Source: Cercophora sp. LCS_1 (taxonomy: Eukaryota > Ascomycota > Sordariomycetes > Sordariales > Lasiosphaeriaceae). From it: DNA of 64,000 nucleotides. Shown piece after piece: positions 18,811 through 29,900 of this stretch (within the stretch, counting starts at the first letter, position 1; every line of letters starts with the position of its first letter). Location: positions 1,240,001-1,304,000 of the forward strand of contig JAPZLL010000004.1 of NCBI GenBank assembly GCA_036250225.1, written 5' to 3'. Below the pieces are notes generated by a model, which did no database searches, had not been told where the DNA came from, and saw only the letters and a program-made list of their open reading frames with translations. The translations under genes and the position numbers were made by a program.

Positions 18811-20917
18811 AGGGGGGGGGTTGGCTGCGGTGAGAGTCAACAGTTAATGATCGGAGTAACGACATGCTGCGGATATGAATAGAAGCCGTTTCGACTTCTG
18901 CTTTGGCTCGTGTTTTGAATTACTACAGAATGGATATCTTAAGAGAGCCAAGCTCTACTCCCATGAAAGCTCCATGATCGATCAATTCCCTTGCAGAAAT
19001 GGACATAACAATGAGAGGCGTCCTTGTGGACGAGCAACGTTGCTTCTCGAAACCATTGATGCACCCCTCTCCGTCTGAGGAGGCACAATCCAGTCTCTGA
19101 AAGCGCTTCTCGGCTCTTGTTGTGAATGGGTTACGTTCATGGATGATCATGGCACGGTTGTGGATGACTCAGGGAGTCGTTTGTTGCCGAGTGTCGATTT
19201 GTTGGGTCTCATATTTGCGTGGCATCACAGGCAAGCTTTTCGATGTGCCGTCAGGGGAGAGACCTTACTTTTAACCCTGTTTATTGGCGAAAACCTTCAG
19301 GTAACCACTCATTACGCTTGGGAAATGATCCTACAAAGTCATGGAGCTTGCTGCGAATCTGGACGCGGGGCAAAAGGATCGAGGACGGCGATACTTCCGT
19401 CGGAAGGCGTCATGAACACCAGAAGCTCAATATCGTAGGTTGTGTAAATTATATTCGGTTGCCTCATATCTCAGTCTTATGTAGAAAGAGACAACAAGTG
19501 GTGGTCTGACTGGGCCTTCATCTTGCGACGCGGAAAGCAATGGGCTGCCTGCCACTCTCTAACCCATCCCGCGATGCGACGCTCACTCGGGGTTCATTGC
19601 GCGTCAAAACACGCAATGCTTGCAGGAACCAAGTTAAATTCGCGCAAAAGAAACAATGACCCATGGCGATGATTCACCAATGCTGTGAACTCGCAGCCAA
19701 GAGCATGGGGAGCGGGGTTTGAGTCAGCGAATGAGCAATGGCTGGCTGCGGATAGCTTCACACATGCGACCAACGCGGGGCACCAACATTGGTGACTTTG
19801 CATGCGATCTGGAAATTCTCTGAAACAGGGGCGGAAACGTGGAAGCAAACGGGACGGCAAGAATCCAGGCACATCAGAGATCAAGAACCAGTCATCATTA
19901 AACAGCAGAGCAGGGGTTGTGGGTTTGGCAATCGAGCTCAAATGCGCTTGCTTGTGAGCGCGCAATCGATGCGATGTGCGAAAACGCGTCACAATTGCGC
20001 CCAGGCTTTGTCGAAAATCACGGTTGCAGATCGATGGAATTGCAACCGTTTTCCGTGGCGAAAAAATCGGCAAAAAAGGAACGGGCATCCGGGTGTCACC
20101 ACCAGCGCGCAACCTGTGTGGGAGACCGGAAAAGAGACGAGAGGGCGAGAGGAGAGCGAGGGAAGGGGGATGGGCGAGAGCTCGAGATGGGTTTGCGAAT
20201 CCGCGACGGCGGGGTGCGCATGATTGCCAACGAGAGGTACAAAATGATGACTTGTAGTTGAACGGACCAATCAGAAAAAAGGTGCGCTGCGACTTTTTTG
20301 GCGGTTCCGATTAAAAAGTTGGCCCGAAGGGGGAAAGCGCAGAAATGTCGGGCGGCAAGTGATCGAAGCGACGCGGCACGCTTCCAGTCGGCGGGCTCCC
20401 GAGTCGCATCGCCGTAGAGTCTCCCTGTCGAAGGGTTCCCGTGGCTCATGATCTTTTTGTCTCTCCACCCTGAATGCGGGTCAGCGCAGAACAAAACACG
20501 AATGCGGTGGATGCGTCGGTAGCTAGCTGGACGCAGCCCTATTGAGCGATGGAGCTTGGAAATGAGGCGCATTTGGGCCCATGAAGTGAAGAAACGAGAG
20601 TGAACGAGAATCAATGTCGGGCATCATCTCGAAGAATTGGGCTGACCGAAAGACGAGCTGCCACACCTCTGCCTCCCCGTGATGCGGCGCTGATGCCATG
20701 CCACCTCACCTCCAGGTCCTCCGGGCTCGCGCCCCGCCTGCTTTTTCGACCTGGGAAGCTGCGATCCAGGCTGCCGTGATGGGAGTTTAGTGGGGAGCAC
20801 GGGCCATTTTCGCACCAAGAGCCCCGGAAAATGGCCTGCAGCGTGAGGTTGTGAGACCTGGGCAGCGAAGCGGGAGCAGGCGCAATCACTCAATGGCAGG
20901 CCGCGCCCCCGCTCCCA
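18811..20917. other. Intergenic region upstream of histone H1
   Basis: About 2.1 kb without a convincing gene. The ORFs at 19594-20112 and 20096-20614 on the minus strand have no domain and a composition unlike the real genes. The right part is GC-rich and leads into the H1 promoter. Confidence 0.5.
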
Positions 20918-20925
20918 TATATAAA
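20918..20925 (+). promoter_or_regulatory. TATA box of histone H1
   Basis: TATATAAA, 173 nt upstream of the H1 start codon, in a GC-rich setting; a CAAT element (CAATGG) lies about 25 nt further upstream. A strong TATA box is typical of histone genes. Confidence 0.6.
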
Positions 20926-21097
20926 CACCGGGGCCGCCCTCCTCGAGCGCGACTACCCGCCCACCCTCTGTCCCCGGTTCCTCTCGATCACGAATGCAAG
21001 CATTTTGAATAGTTGTGCTTTGTTCATCCGATTTGTATCATCGACATCGATTTTTGCCATCGCTCAACGCCCACCCAACACACCATCATCAATTACC

Positions 21098-22037
21098 ATG
21101 CCTCCCAAGAAGTCTTCCCCTACTGGCGCTGCCACCAAGGCTAAGGCCGCCCCCAGCCATGGCTCATACCAGGTTTGTCGCAAACTCACCGGGTTTTCAT
21201 GAGTGCATCTTTGGCTAACCAGGAACAGGCCATGATTACCGATGCGATCATTGCGGTATTTACTCCCATCCCTTTTCTTCCGGCGCAAGGCATGTCGGCG
21301 TCGCATGGCAATCGCGCCGTCCCGTCGTCACCGCTTGCGCCTCACTGAAACAATGCTGACCCCACTTCCCACACAGCTCAAGGATCGCAATGGATCTAGG
21401 TGAGTTAGCCCACATCTAGTCGCGTCTCAATGAGTGAAGAAACTAATTTCTTGTAGCCGGCAATCCCTGAAGAAGTATGTCAAGGCCAACAACAGCCTCA
21501 AAGTCAGCGACAACATGTTCGACTCGCTCTTCAACAAGGCATTGAAGGCGGGTGTGGACAAGGGTGTCTTTGAGCAGCCCAAGGGTCCCTCGGGCGGTAC
21601 CAAGTTGGCCAAGAAGGGTGCTGCTCCCGCGGCTCCTGCGAAGAAGGCTGCCGCTCCCAAGAAGGAGAAGGAGCCTGCCGCGAAGAAGGAGGCTGCTCCC
21701 AAGGAGAAGAAGGCCCCTGTCAAGAAGGCTGCGCCCAAGAAGGAGACCAAGGCCAAGGAGCCCAAGGAGAAGAAGGCCGCCGCTCCCAAGAAGGAGAAGA
21801 AGGCTGCTGCCCCCAAGGAGAAGAAGGTGTGTATACCGGCTTGAGTATTCCACTCTCGCTAACCGCCGTCAGGCCCCCGCTGTTGTTGAGAAGCCCACCG
21901 TCCTTACCAAGACCAAGTCTGGTCGCGTCGCAAAGACCGCTGCTAAGCCTCCTGCGAAGAAGGCCGCGCCCAAGAAGGCTGCGCCCAAGAAGGAGAAGAC
22001 GCCAAAGAAGGCCGACAAGGCGGAAGCCTCGGCATGA
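21098..22037 (+). CDS. hH1: Linker histone H1
   Basis: Five exons (21098-21172, 21229-21255, 21377-21399, 21457-21826, 21873-22037) give 219 residues. Two exons are only 27 and 23 nt. The winged-helix globular domain covers about residues 20-95 and includes HGSYQAMITDAIIALKDRNG, SRQSLKKYVKANN and FNKALKAGVDKGVFEQPKGPSG. The tail is extremely Lys/Ala/Pro-rich (repeated KKAAAPKKEK-type units), with VLTKTKSGRV inserted near residue 177, as in Neurospora-type H1. It binds linker DNA at the nucleosome entry/exit site and compacts chromatin. Filamentous fungi usually have a single H1 gene. The second acceptor was set at 21228 because the earlier AG lies too close to the CTAAC branch site. Confidence 0.95.
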
Positions 22038-23388
22038 TTGCCATGATTCCCCTCTTGATGTCTTTCCATGTTATGACGGCTTTGGGTATGGCGTTCAGGA
22101 AACCATTGGGATGATGGTTGGGTCATTGGTTACGCGATTTAACTCACGGAGAGCGCGGGGATTGGTTCATTGCACTTTGGATGATATCATGTATCTTGGG
22201 CTTTGTGGGATGGTTTTTGCTATATTGGGATCCAAGCCTGGTTGGGGTTTGGCGCGGCGGTCAGGTCCGGACGATGATCATGCCCACCTCACCACGCTTT
22301 GGGCCTCTTCACGATACCACGGGGAGGAGAGGCTCGGTGGGCGATTCTGGACGGCGCAGGATGGCAGATTTGCGATTTCGGGCGGGCAGACACATCACCT
22401 GCGTTGGAAGGAAAAGGGCGGCTGGCTTTTCCGAGCGGTCGGTTTGGGGTGTGTAATTATAAAGGGAACGGATGGTTCTATGGTCGTGTTCGCTGTTCAT
22501 TGGTACTGCTGCGCTGCCGCGATGGCGGGTATGTGATGTGCTTGTTGTGCGCGTTGTTTACCTCCGCTTGTCAGCGCCGTGTTTACGCGACTTGGTTTCG
22601 TGTCTGGGGAGCTCCCCCCTGAGTTTACCCTGGCGTCCGTCGATGATGCGCGATTTGCCGGAATCGAGATGAAAGCTGTCCCACGGTCCCGCCCCATGTA
22701 AGGTAGGGACGTCGACGCCCGAACGAGGCGGAATGGTACCTGCTTTGCCTGCTCATGATGGAGGTGGACAGCTCAACAATCTGCCCCGCATGTGGTGCTT
22801 CGCACTTGTGCCTTCAACTGTCCCTGAACGGTGCCACCTGGCAGGCCTGGAGTCCAATCCAGTCGCAGCACTTATTCACAGTCGCGCTTAGGTAATTCTC
22901 GATGCCCCTCACCACTGGCCCGTGCCGCTGCATCGTTGTGGACCGGTGACCAGGGGAAAGCCCACCACAGCGCCGCAAGCTGCATGATTCAGCGTCTGGC
23001 TTGTTCTCACCTCCCTCTGCCGTGTGTGCGCCTCGCAATTGTTGCGTCTTTCCAAGGACCAGTCAGGTCCAGGTCTCCTGGCGCCCAGTCTCACCCCACC
23101 ACGACCTACCCTGGACTTCGATCCAAGCTCGACCCCTCCATCCCATCAACCCGTCGCAACCAGACGACAAAGGAGACGACACACGGAGCACGCTTAACTC
23201 GAATACTGACGTGCTGATTGTCTTCGGCCGCTGCCATCAATCGCGCACCTGCGGTCTCCCACTTGCCGAGCTGCCCGACACACCTTGGGCGGATTCGCAG
23301 CTTGCTGGACAAAGCATCAACAATGGGCAGCACCTAACTCGACCTCGATCTGCTGCCAACGCAACCGCTAGCCCTCTTCTCACCAACA
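22038..23388. other. Intergenic, 3' of histone H1 and 5' of the NPF-motif gene
   Basis: No supported gene in 1.35 kb. The ORF at 21829-22536 overlaps the last H1 exon in another frame. The CT/CA-rich 23000-23388 part looks like a 5' UTR. Confidence 0.5.
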
Positions 23389-25263
23389 ATGGCCCAGCCG
23401 AGTCTCAGTTCCAACAACCCCTTCCGTCGCAATGGGTCCGGCGCACCCGCTCGTCCCTCGTTAGCCTCAGATTCGCCGGCGGATCTCCCATCCAGTGACC
23501 TCTTTCGCAGCCAACTGCAGGCCCTCGCCGAACCAGCCCAACCGCCGCCCTCGACAAGCTTCCAAAAGCCCAAGGTTGTGAAAAAGGTCCGCGTTCAATC
23601 GCCTCCGCCCTCATCCCCCGAGTCATCCGGAGTCCCGGAGGGTTATTCCCGGGCCGGCGAATATGACGAGAGCAGCGATGATGAACCCAACCCATTCAGC
23701 ATCACGCAGCCGGCCGTTGATGAGGCCCGTGGGGCACCCGAGGATCATGCGCGGCAGCAGGTGCCACCAAACCCGTTTCAAAGAACGTTGCAGGACTTGG
23801 AGTTGAACACTGAGGCGGAACAGACTGGGACACCAACTGCGCGAGCCGCCCTCGATGTCGATGCTTTCAAGCGGCTCTTGTTAACCGGGCAAACCGGGGG
23901 TTCGAGTGCTGCAAAGCCACTTCAACCGCAGGCTCCTGCGCCGTCAGGCCAACAAAGTCAAGGTGATGGCGCGAGCCTGGCCGACACCTCGTCTGCTTCG
24001 CGACAGTCCATTTTCGACTCGGCCCATGTTCCCACTCAGGAGACACCCCGCACCTCGCACGAGATATCCGAACCCGAGCTCGATGACGATCGCCATGGGT
24101 TGATTTCGAATGCCCATTCGAGGGCACAAACACCGACTACTCTGAGAAAGAAGCCTCCGCCGCCGAGCTCTCGACATGGAAAGCTGATAAAACCTGACAA
24201 GGACAGACTGGACAGCTCTAGCTTATCGCCACGATCATCTCTTGCATCCCCAACAGCTTTGGAGCCATCTACTCCATTGGAAGTCAACAAGCCACTCCCG
24301 CCGCCCCCGCAAAGGCATTCAAGGGGGGAAGAAACAGAGAGCATATTCGATCGCGAAGCTGCCGGCAAGGTTCCTGAGCCAGTGGAGGGGGCCGGAACCG
24401 AGTCCCTCCCTGCCCCAAGACCGCCTACGCCCCCCAACACGTCCCACGCGACCACACCTGCTTTTGGGGTCCAGTCCCCGAAGAAGCCGCCCCCACCACC
24501 GAGAAGGCAACCCCATGGTAGGTCAGACAGCAGGGTATCCATCGCCGCTGCCGCCCCCACCCCAACCTCCAGTCTTGACGAACACGACGTGTCAGTGAGA
24601 CGCTCATCCCAGGATTCTACCCGCTCCCGCTCCTCCAGTCTGCGTGTTAGCATCCATGCTCCCGCGCCTCCCCCACCGAGACGTCCAAACCACGGGCCGC
24701 GTACATCTGTCGCATACTCATCAACAAGCCCATCAGTAAATCTGAGCGGTCCCGTGTCACCCAGTGGTGAACGCAGCCCATCTGAGCAGGGTGTCTCACC
24801 TGGTGTGGGCTCAATATCTACAACGCTTGCCGAAACCCCTGAACTGGTGGCCACACCTTCGCCGGGCCTCCACACACACCCCAAGCTTTTCCCACCACCT
24901 CCACCGCCGGCGCGCAATGCATCGATAAGGTCGAAACGTCCACCGAGTGTGTCATCACTAGATGCGACCTCAAGGAGGGTGGGGGCAAGTGCTGTCCCGC
25001 CACCGCCACCGCCAAGGCAGCGTGGGAGCAGCAAGGGAAGCATTGACGGAACAACGGCGGGAGGAAAAGATACCAGCGATACCACTGCACCAGGAAGGGG
25101 AGCTGTGGATGGGGCTGGAGGGAGAGTATTGGAGGGGACTTTTGCCGAAGAGCCGGCGAATGCCTTGGAGGACGGGACTGCGAACGATATACTTGCTGAC
25201 TTGACGGCCTTGCAACGGGAAGTTGATGCACTAAGGGGCAAGGTCGAACAAGATCCAAGTTAG
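23389..25263 (+). CDS. Proline-rich protein with three NPF motifs
   Basis: Single exon, 624 residues, almost entirely disordered. Asn-Pro-Phe occurs three times in the N-terminal ~130 residues (NNPFRRN, EPNPFSIT, PPNPFQRT); NPF is the ligand for EH domains in endocytic and vesicle proteins. DVDAFKRLLLTGQ near residue 160 is the only likely folded or helical element in the middle. The rest is poly-Pro (KPPPPPRRQ, PPPPRRP, PPPPPPA and PPPPPPRQ), giving many SH3/WW sites, with Ser/Arg-rich stretches. The last ~30 residues form a short coiled coil (LADLTALQREVDALRGK). An adaptor for endocytosis, actin or polarity is the natural reading. The exact family was not recognised and the function is inferred from motifs only. 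Confidence 0.85.
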   Translation: MAQPSLSSNNPFRRNGSGAPARPSLASDSPADLPSSDLFRSQLQALAEPAQPPPSTSFQKPKVVKKVRVQSPPPSSPESSGVPEGYSRAGEYDESSDDEPNPFSITQPAVDEARGAPEDHARQQVPPNPFQRTLQDLELNTEAEQTGTPTARAALDVDAFKRLLLTGQTGGSSAAKPLQPQAPAPSGQQSQGDGASLADTSSASRQSIFDSAHVPTQETPRTSHEISEPELDDDRHGLISNAHSRAQTPTTLRKKPPPPSSRHGKLIKPDKDRLDSSSLSPRSSLASPTALEPSTPLEVNKPLPPPPQRHSRGEETESIFDREAAGKVPEPVEGAGTESLPAPRPPTPPNTSHATTPAFGVQSPKKPPPPPRRQPHGRSDSRVSIAAAAPTPTSSLDEHDVSVRRSSQDSTRSRSSSLRVSIHAPAPPPPRRPNHGPRTSVAYSSTSPSVNLSGPVSPSGERSPSEQGVSPGVGSISTTLAETPELVATPSPGLHTHPKLFPPPPPPARNASIRSKRPPSVSSLDATSRRVGASAVPPPPPPRQRGSSKGSIDGTTAGGKDTSDTTAPGRGAVDGAGGRVLEGTFAEEPANALEDGTANDILADLTALQREVDALRGKVEQDPS

Positions 25264-25621
25264 TGTCAGCTGTGATTTGCGAGGCTTGGCCGCACGAGCG
25301 ATGATATTGTGCGTGTATGACGATGTGACGAGAACATGTAACCCGTGACGGAGTTGACGTTATTTGGGTGCAAGGGCTAGCCTCGCTTCATAGGTGTTGA
25401 ATATGTAGCAGATAAATGGTCAAGCGTCCATTTATCAATAACATTGCCCACCAGCGACGACGGGCGCCTATGTAGATGATTATGACGCCGTCTTTTTTCA
25501 ACCAGTCTACCAAAGGGACCAGGGGCTTCCGCTCCGATTCCCCCGATGGTATCGAACCCGATGGACGCAAGCAACCTAAAACGCCTCGCTAATGCAGTCG
25601 CCAAGAATAAGACAATGTCCC
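25264..25621. other. Convergent 3' region
   Basis: 358 nt between convergent stops. It holds 3' UTRs only; a tRNA B-box-like string here was examined and rejected. Confidence 0.5.
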
Positions 25622-26566
25622 TTACCGCCCTCTCCCATGCGCACCATAGGCAAACCCAGCCAAAGCAGCACTGCTGACATTCTTGCCCGTTACGATCTGC
25701 CTCATCTGCGCCACGAGCCGAGCATTCTTGCTCTTCTTGCCCTCTCCCACGGACAAGAATTCCTGAAGCCACTTCTCCTCTTGCCCCGTCAGCGGCAGAC
25801 TTGCAAGTTCCTTCCCTCTCGGTCCAACTTTCTCGGAGTAGTCCAGCACCGAGGCAACCAATCTCTCAAAGAGCACCTGTCGTGCAGTCTCGGGGTATGT
25901 TCGGGAAAAGTAGAGCGCCTCGGTCACGCTTGTTCGCGCCAGCGCAGCAAATAGGAGCTCGAGTGCCTCGGAGGTCTTGAAGACGGGCTGCGCCGTGTGG
26001 TAGTATGCAAGAGGCAGGCTGTAATCGTCGCCGACGGCGTGGCGAACAAGGACCACGATGATCTCGTCGGCGAACTCGGTCGGCAGCGAGGGGTGTGCAA
26101 GATGCTCGAGCGCAAACTTGAACTCTTGCCGGTCCATGTGCCAGAGGCCCCTCATAAGGATCTGGTATTTCTGCGGCAAGGCTGAGTCCTCGGCTAGTGA
26201 CTCTGCGAGTTGCGAGCGCGCGCCGCGCTGGTCATCGTAGTCGAGGAGCAGGTAGAAGAAGACGGAGAGCTTGTGGTGTGGAGAGCCCTTGCTGTTGCAT
26301 ATTTGGTGGTGGAGGGTGCGGAGGGAGGACTCATTCTTTGGTGGGTATGCTTTGGCTGAGACGGTAATGTTAGCGAAAGAGGGATTGGGGGCAATTGGGG
26401 GTTAGCAAATACCATCTGTGATTCCGAGGGCGCGCAGGACGCGATCGATGAAGAGGATTCCGTCGAATTTCTTGCGAAAGGTCTCGATCGCTTTGGTGCC
26501 GGCTTGGTCGTAGGGTTTCGGGCCGTCAACGGGGAAGACGGCCTGGAGCTGGGTGAAGTCGAGCAT
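25622..26566 (-). CDS. ELYS-like nuclear pore assembly domain protein
   Basis: Exons 26566-26413 and 26355-25622 give 295 residues with a 57-nt intron. The helical sequence includes LDFTQLQAVFP, IDRVLRALGI, HKLSVFFYLLLDYDDQRG, YQILMRGLWHMDRQEFKFAL and EALYFSRTYPETARQVLFERL. This fits the ELYS-like domain: fungal proteins resembling the alpha-helical core of metazoan ELYS/MEL-28, which links nucleoporins to chromatin. It lacks the N-terminal beta-propeller and the AT-hook of animal ELYS, as usual in fungi. It should act at the nuclear pore or envelope. It is divergent from SMC4 with 368 nt between start codons, so a shared promoter region is likely. ATG 26566 is the first in-frame ATG. Confidence 0.85.
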
Positions 26567-26934
26567 CGTGACTTTTGTGGTTTGCGACAATCACCGGCGC
26601 CGGCTCACAAAATGTTTGATGAGACAGCTCGGTGACGAATGTTTTGGCGGTACCAGAGTTGCTGATGCAATTACCGGGGAACTTTTTGAAGAATCTCTGT
26701 AAGCGGCCTGTCGGGTCGTGGCGCATATAGTGGCACGTGCGCTGGGCCGCTGCAACAAGGGGGGTTTGTTTACCTCCAAAATGTCAACAGTGGCGGGGCA
26801 GCGTCTCATCGCGACCGACATTTTCGAACGCGCTAACATAACCCTCTCGGCGGCCCTTTTGGATTTGCGCTTTCGCCGGCCGACGACGACAACCTACTAA
26901 CCGCGCTTGTTTTTCTTGTTCGACACAACCAGTC
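26567..26934. promoter_or_regulatory. Bidirectional promoter region, ELYS-like / SMC4
   Basis: The 368 nt between two divergent start codons must contain both promoters and 5' UTRs. No TATA box was seen. Sequence is moderately GC-rich. No specific site can be assigned. Confidence 0.5.
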
Positions 26935-29900
26935 ATGGCATCGCGACCGTCGCGCCGCGCTGCTGCCCGGCGCACAGCGATTATCGAGTCCGACGACGAA
27001 ATCGCCGACGCGACCCAAAAGATGGAGGAAAGTGAAGACGACTTTGCCCCCGCCCCATCAGCAAGCCCCCGACGGCCAACCCAGGGGAGGCGGAAAACAA
27101 CAACTACAGTTGAGGCTCCGGCGACGCCCAAGCGACGACCCGGGCGCCCGAGAAAGAGCGCTGCGCCCTCCGCCAGCGTCGAGCCCAGCGAGGTGTTCGA
27201 TGCCGACCAAACGGCGATGACTGTCGACCAGGATGAGCCGGTCAAGAAAGCGTCCCCACGAAAGCGGAAGAGTGTTGCGCCGCGGGCAAGCAAGGCCACT
27301 ACCCCGGAACTTCAACCCCCACCACTGCCGACGCCAAAGGCCTCGCAGTCGCCCGAGTCCGTGACGGTGGTCGGCTCCCCGTTGGCCGACATCACATCGA
27401 CCACAGTCAACCGAACAGATGAAACGGTGTTGGCTGCTGTCAAGCCCATCCGGGCCATGGACACGATCCTCGAGAAGCCCATGGATATTGTCCTCAAATC
27501 ACGAACAATGGCGGTCCCGACTGTCGAGGACACGGGACCAAAGCCGCGCATCGTGATTACATATCTCATTCTCACGAACTTCAAGAGTTACGCTGGTCGA
27601 CAAGAAGTCGGGCCTTTCCACGCCTCATTCTCGTCTGTCGTCGGGCCCAACGGCTCGGGCAAGTCGAACGTCATCGACTCGCTACTGTTCGTCTTCGGCT
27701 TCCGCGCCAGCAAAATGCGTCAGGGCAAGATCTCGGCCCTCATTCACAACTCAGCGCAGTACCCCGATCTGGAATACTGCGAAGTGGCTGTTCACTTCCG
27801 GGAGGTTATGGACGTGGTAAGTTCGAGGTCGATATCTGATGAGCCGTCTGCTAACAACAACAGCCTGGTGGCGCCCCTGAAGTTATTCCCAACTCGGACC
27901 TTGTCATTTCCCGAAAAGCGTTCAAGAACAACTCCAGCCAGTACTACATCAACGGGAAAACGTCAAACTTCACGACCGTTACGACACTCCTCCGGGACCG
28001 GGGCGTGGATCTCGACCACAAGCGGTTCTTGATTCTCCAGGGCGAGGTCGAGTCGATTGCTCAAATGAAACCCAAGGCTGGCAATGAGCATGAAGATGGC
28101 CTTCTCGAGTATCTTGAGGATATCATCGGCACGTCCAAGTACAAGACACCGATTGAGGAGGCAGCCACTGAGGTCGAAACGCTCAATGAGATATGCCTAG
28201 AGAAGAGCAGTCGTGTCCAACACGTCGAAAAGGAGAAGAGTGGACTTGAGGACAAAAAGAACAAGGCCCTTGCTTTCATTCGCGATGAAAACGAACTGGC
28301 CATGAAGCAGTCCGCACTCTATCAACTCTACATCAGCGAATGTGACGACAACTTGGCCGTCACAGAGGAAGCTATCGGCCAAATGCAGGCCCAGCTTGAC
28401 GAGGAGCTGGAGAACCACAACGGAAGTGAGCAGGTCATTAAGCAGTTGGAGAAGGCTTACACCAAGGCCAGCAAGGAGTACGACGGCCAGGAGAAGGATA
28501 CACAGAATCTGATCAAGGAAATGACCAAGTTCGACCAGGAGCGTGTCAAATTCGAGGAAAAGCGCAAGTTTCTGACAGACAAGCGCAAGAAGCTCGAAAA
28601 GACAATCGCAAATGCCGAAAACTCAACGGCCGAGGCAGATGAGACAATCGAGCAATGCACCGAGGAAATCCAGACGCGCGCCAACGAAATCTCAGAGCTT
28701 GAAGCGCTTGTCAAGAAGGAGGAGGCCGAGCTCGCCAGGATCCGTGACAGCTTGAAGGGCAAGACACAACAGTTCTCGGATCAGATCGCCGCCAAGCAAA
28801 AGTCCCTGGAACCCTGGAACGAGAAGATCAACCAGAAGCAGTCGGCTATAGCGGTTGCTGAGAGTGAAATGACCATCCTCCGTGAGAAGGCGAATGCCGG
28901 CGCGGTTGCTTTGGAGGAGCTTGAGGCCAAGATCGCTGCCATCGAGGAAGGCAGAGCCGCCAAGGTGGAGGAGTTCAAGGCGGCTCACGCTGAGAAAGCT
29001 GCCCTCGAGAAGGAAGCAAAGAAAATCCAGCTAGAATTGCAGAAGCTTGGGGAGGAGGAGCCCAAATTCCGGGCACAGCTCTCCAATGCGCGGCAAAAGG
29101 CCGAGGAAGCGCGCTCAAGTTTGTCCGCCACTCAGACCCAAGGCAACGTTCTCACCGCCCTGATGCGCATGAAGGAGTCAGGCCGCATCGACGGCTTCCA
29201 CGGGCGTCTTGGGAATCTCGGTACGATCGATCAGAGGTACGATGTCGCCATTTCCACGGCCTGCCCTCAACTGGACAATTTCGTCACCGACACCGTTGAG
29301 GCCGGCCAACAGTGCATCGAGTATCTGCGCAAGACCAATCTTGGTCGTGGAAACTTTATGTGTCTAGACAAACTGCGGTCTCGCGACTTCTCGCCCATCA
29401 ACACGCCAGAGAATGCCCCGCGACTCTTTGATCTGGTCAAGGCAAAGGAAGACAGGTTCCGTCCTGCCTTTTACCACGCCCTGCAAGACACTCTTGTCGC
29501 GACAGACCTGGCACAGGCCAACCGCATCGCCTATGGTGCCAAGAGGTGGCGAGTCGTCACGCTGCAGGGTGAGCTCATTGATAAGTCCGGTACCATGTCA
29601 GGTGGTGGCACCACCGTCAAGAAGGGTCTCATGTCCTCCAAGCTCGTCGCCTCCATCGGCAAGGAGCAGGTTGCTAAGCTCGAGGCCGACCGGGACACCC
29701 TGGAGCAGAACTTCAACGAGTTCCAAGAGCGCCAGAGGGAACTCGAGACACGCTTGCGCTACGTCCGAGACGAGATCCCCAAGCTTGACACTAAGCTCCA
29801 AAAGATCAACCTCGAGGTAGAAAGCTCAGCAAAGAACGTCGTTGACGCGCAGCGCCGGATCAAGGAGCTTGCGAAGGAGCACCAGCCCTCCAAGTCAGAC

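Noticed and set aside
19594..20614. Two overlapping minus-strand ORFs of 172 codons upstream of histone H1
   Set aside because: No domain, no splice sites, and a composition unlike the true genes.
21829..22536. 235-codon ORF overlapping the last histone H1 exon
   Set aside because: Arg/Pro-rich off-frame reading of the H1 tail followed by non-coding sequence.
24036..25241. 401-codon minus-strand ORF
   Set aside because: Antisense shadow of the proline-rich NPF gene; poly-Gly runs mirror the poly-Pro codons.
25535..25575. tRNA B-box-like GGTTCGATACC on the minus strand
   Set aside because: The flanking bases do not form a T-arm stem and no acceptor or anticodon arm could be folded.
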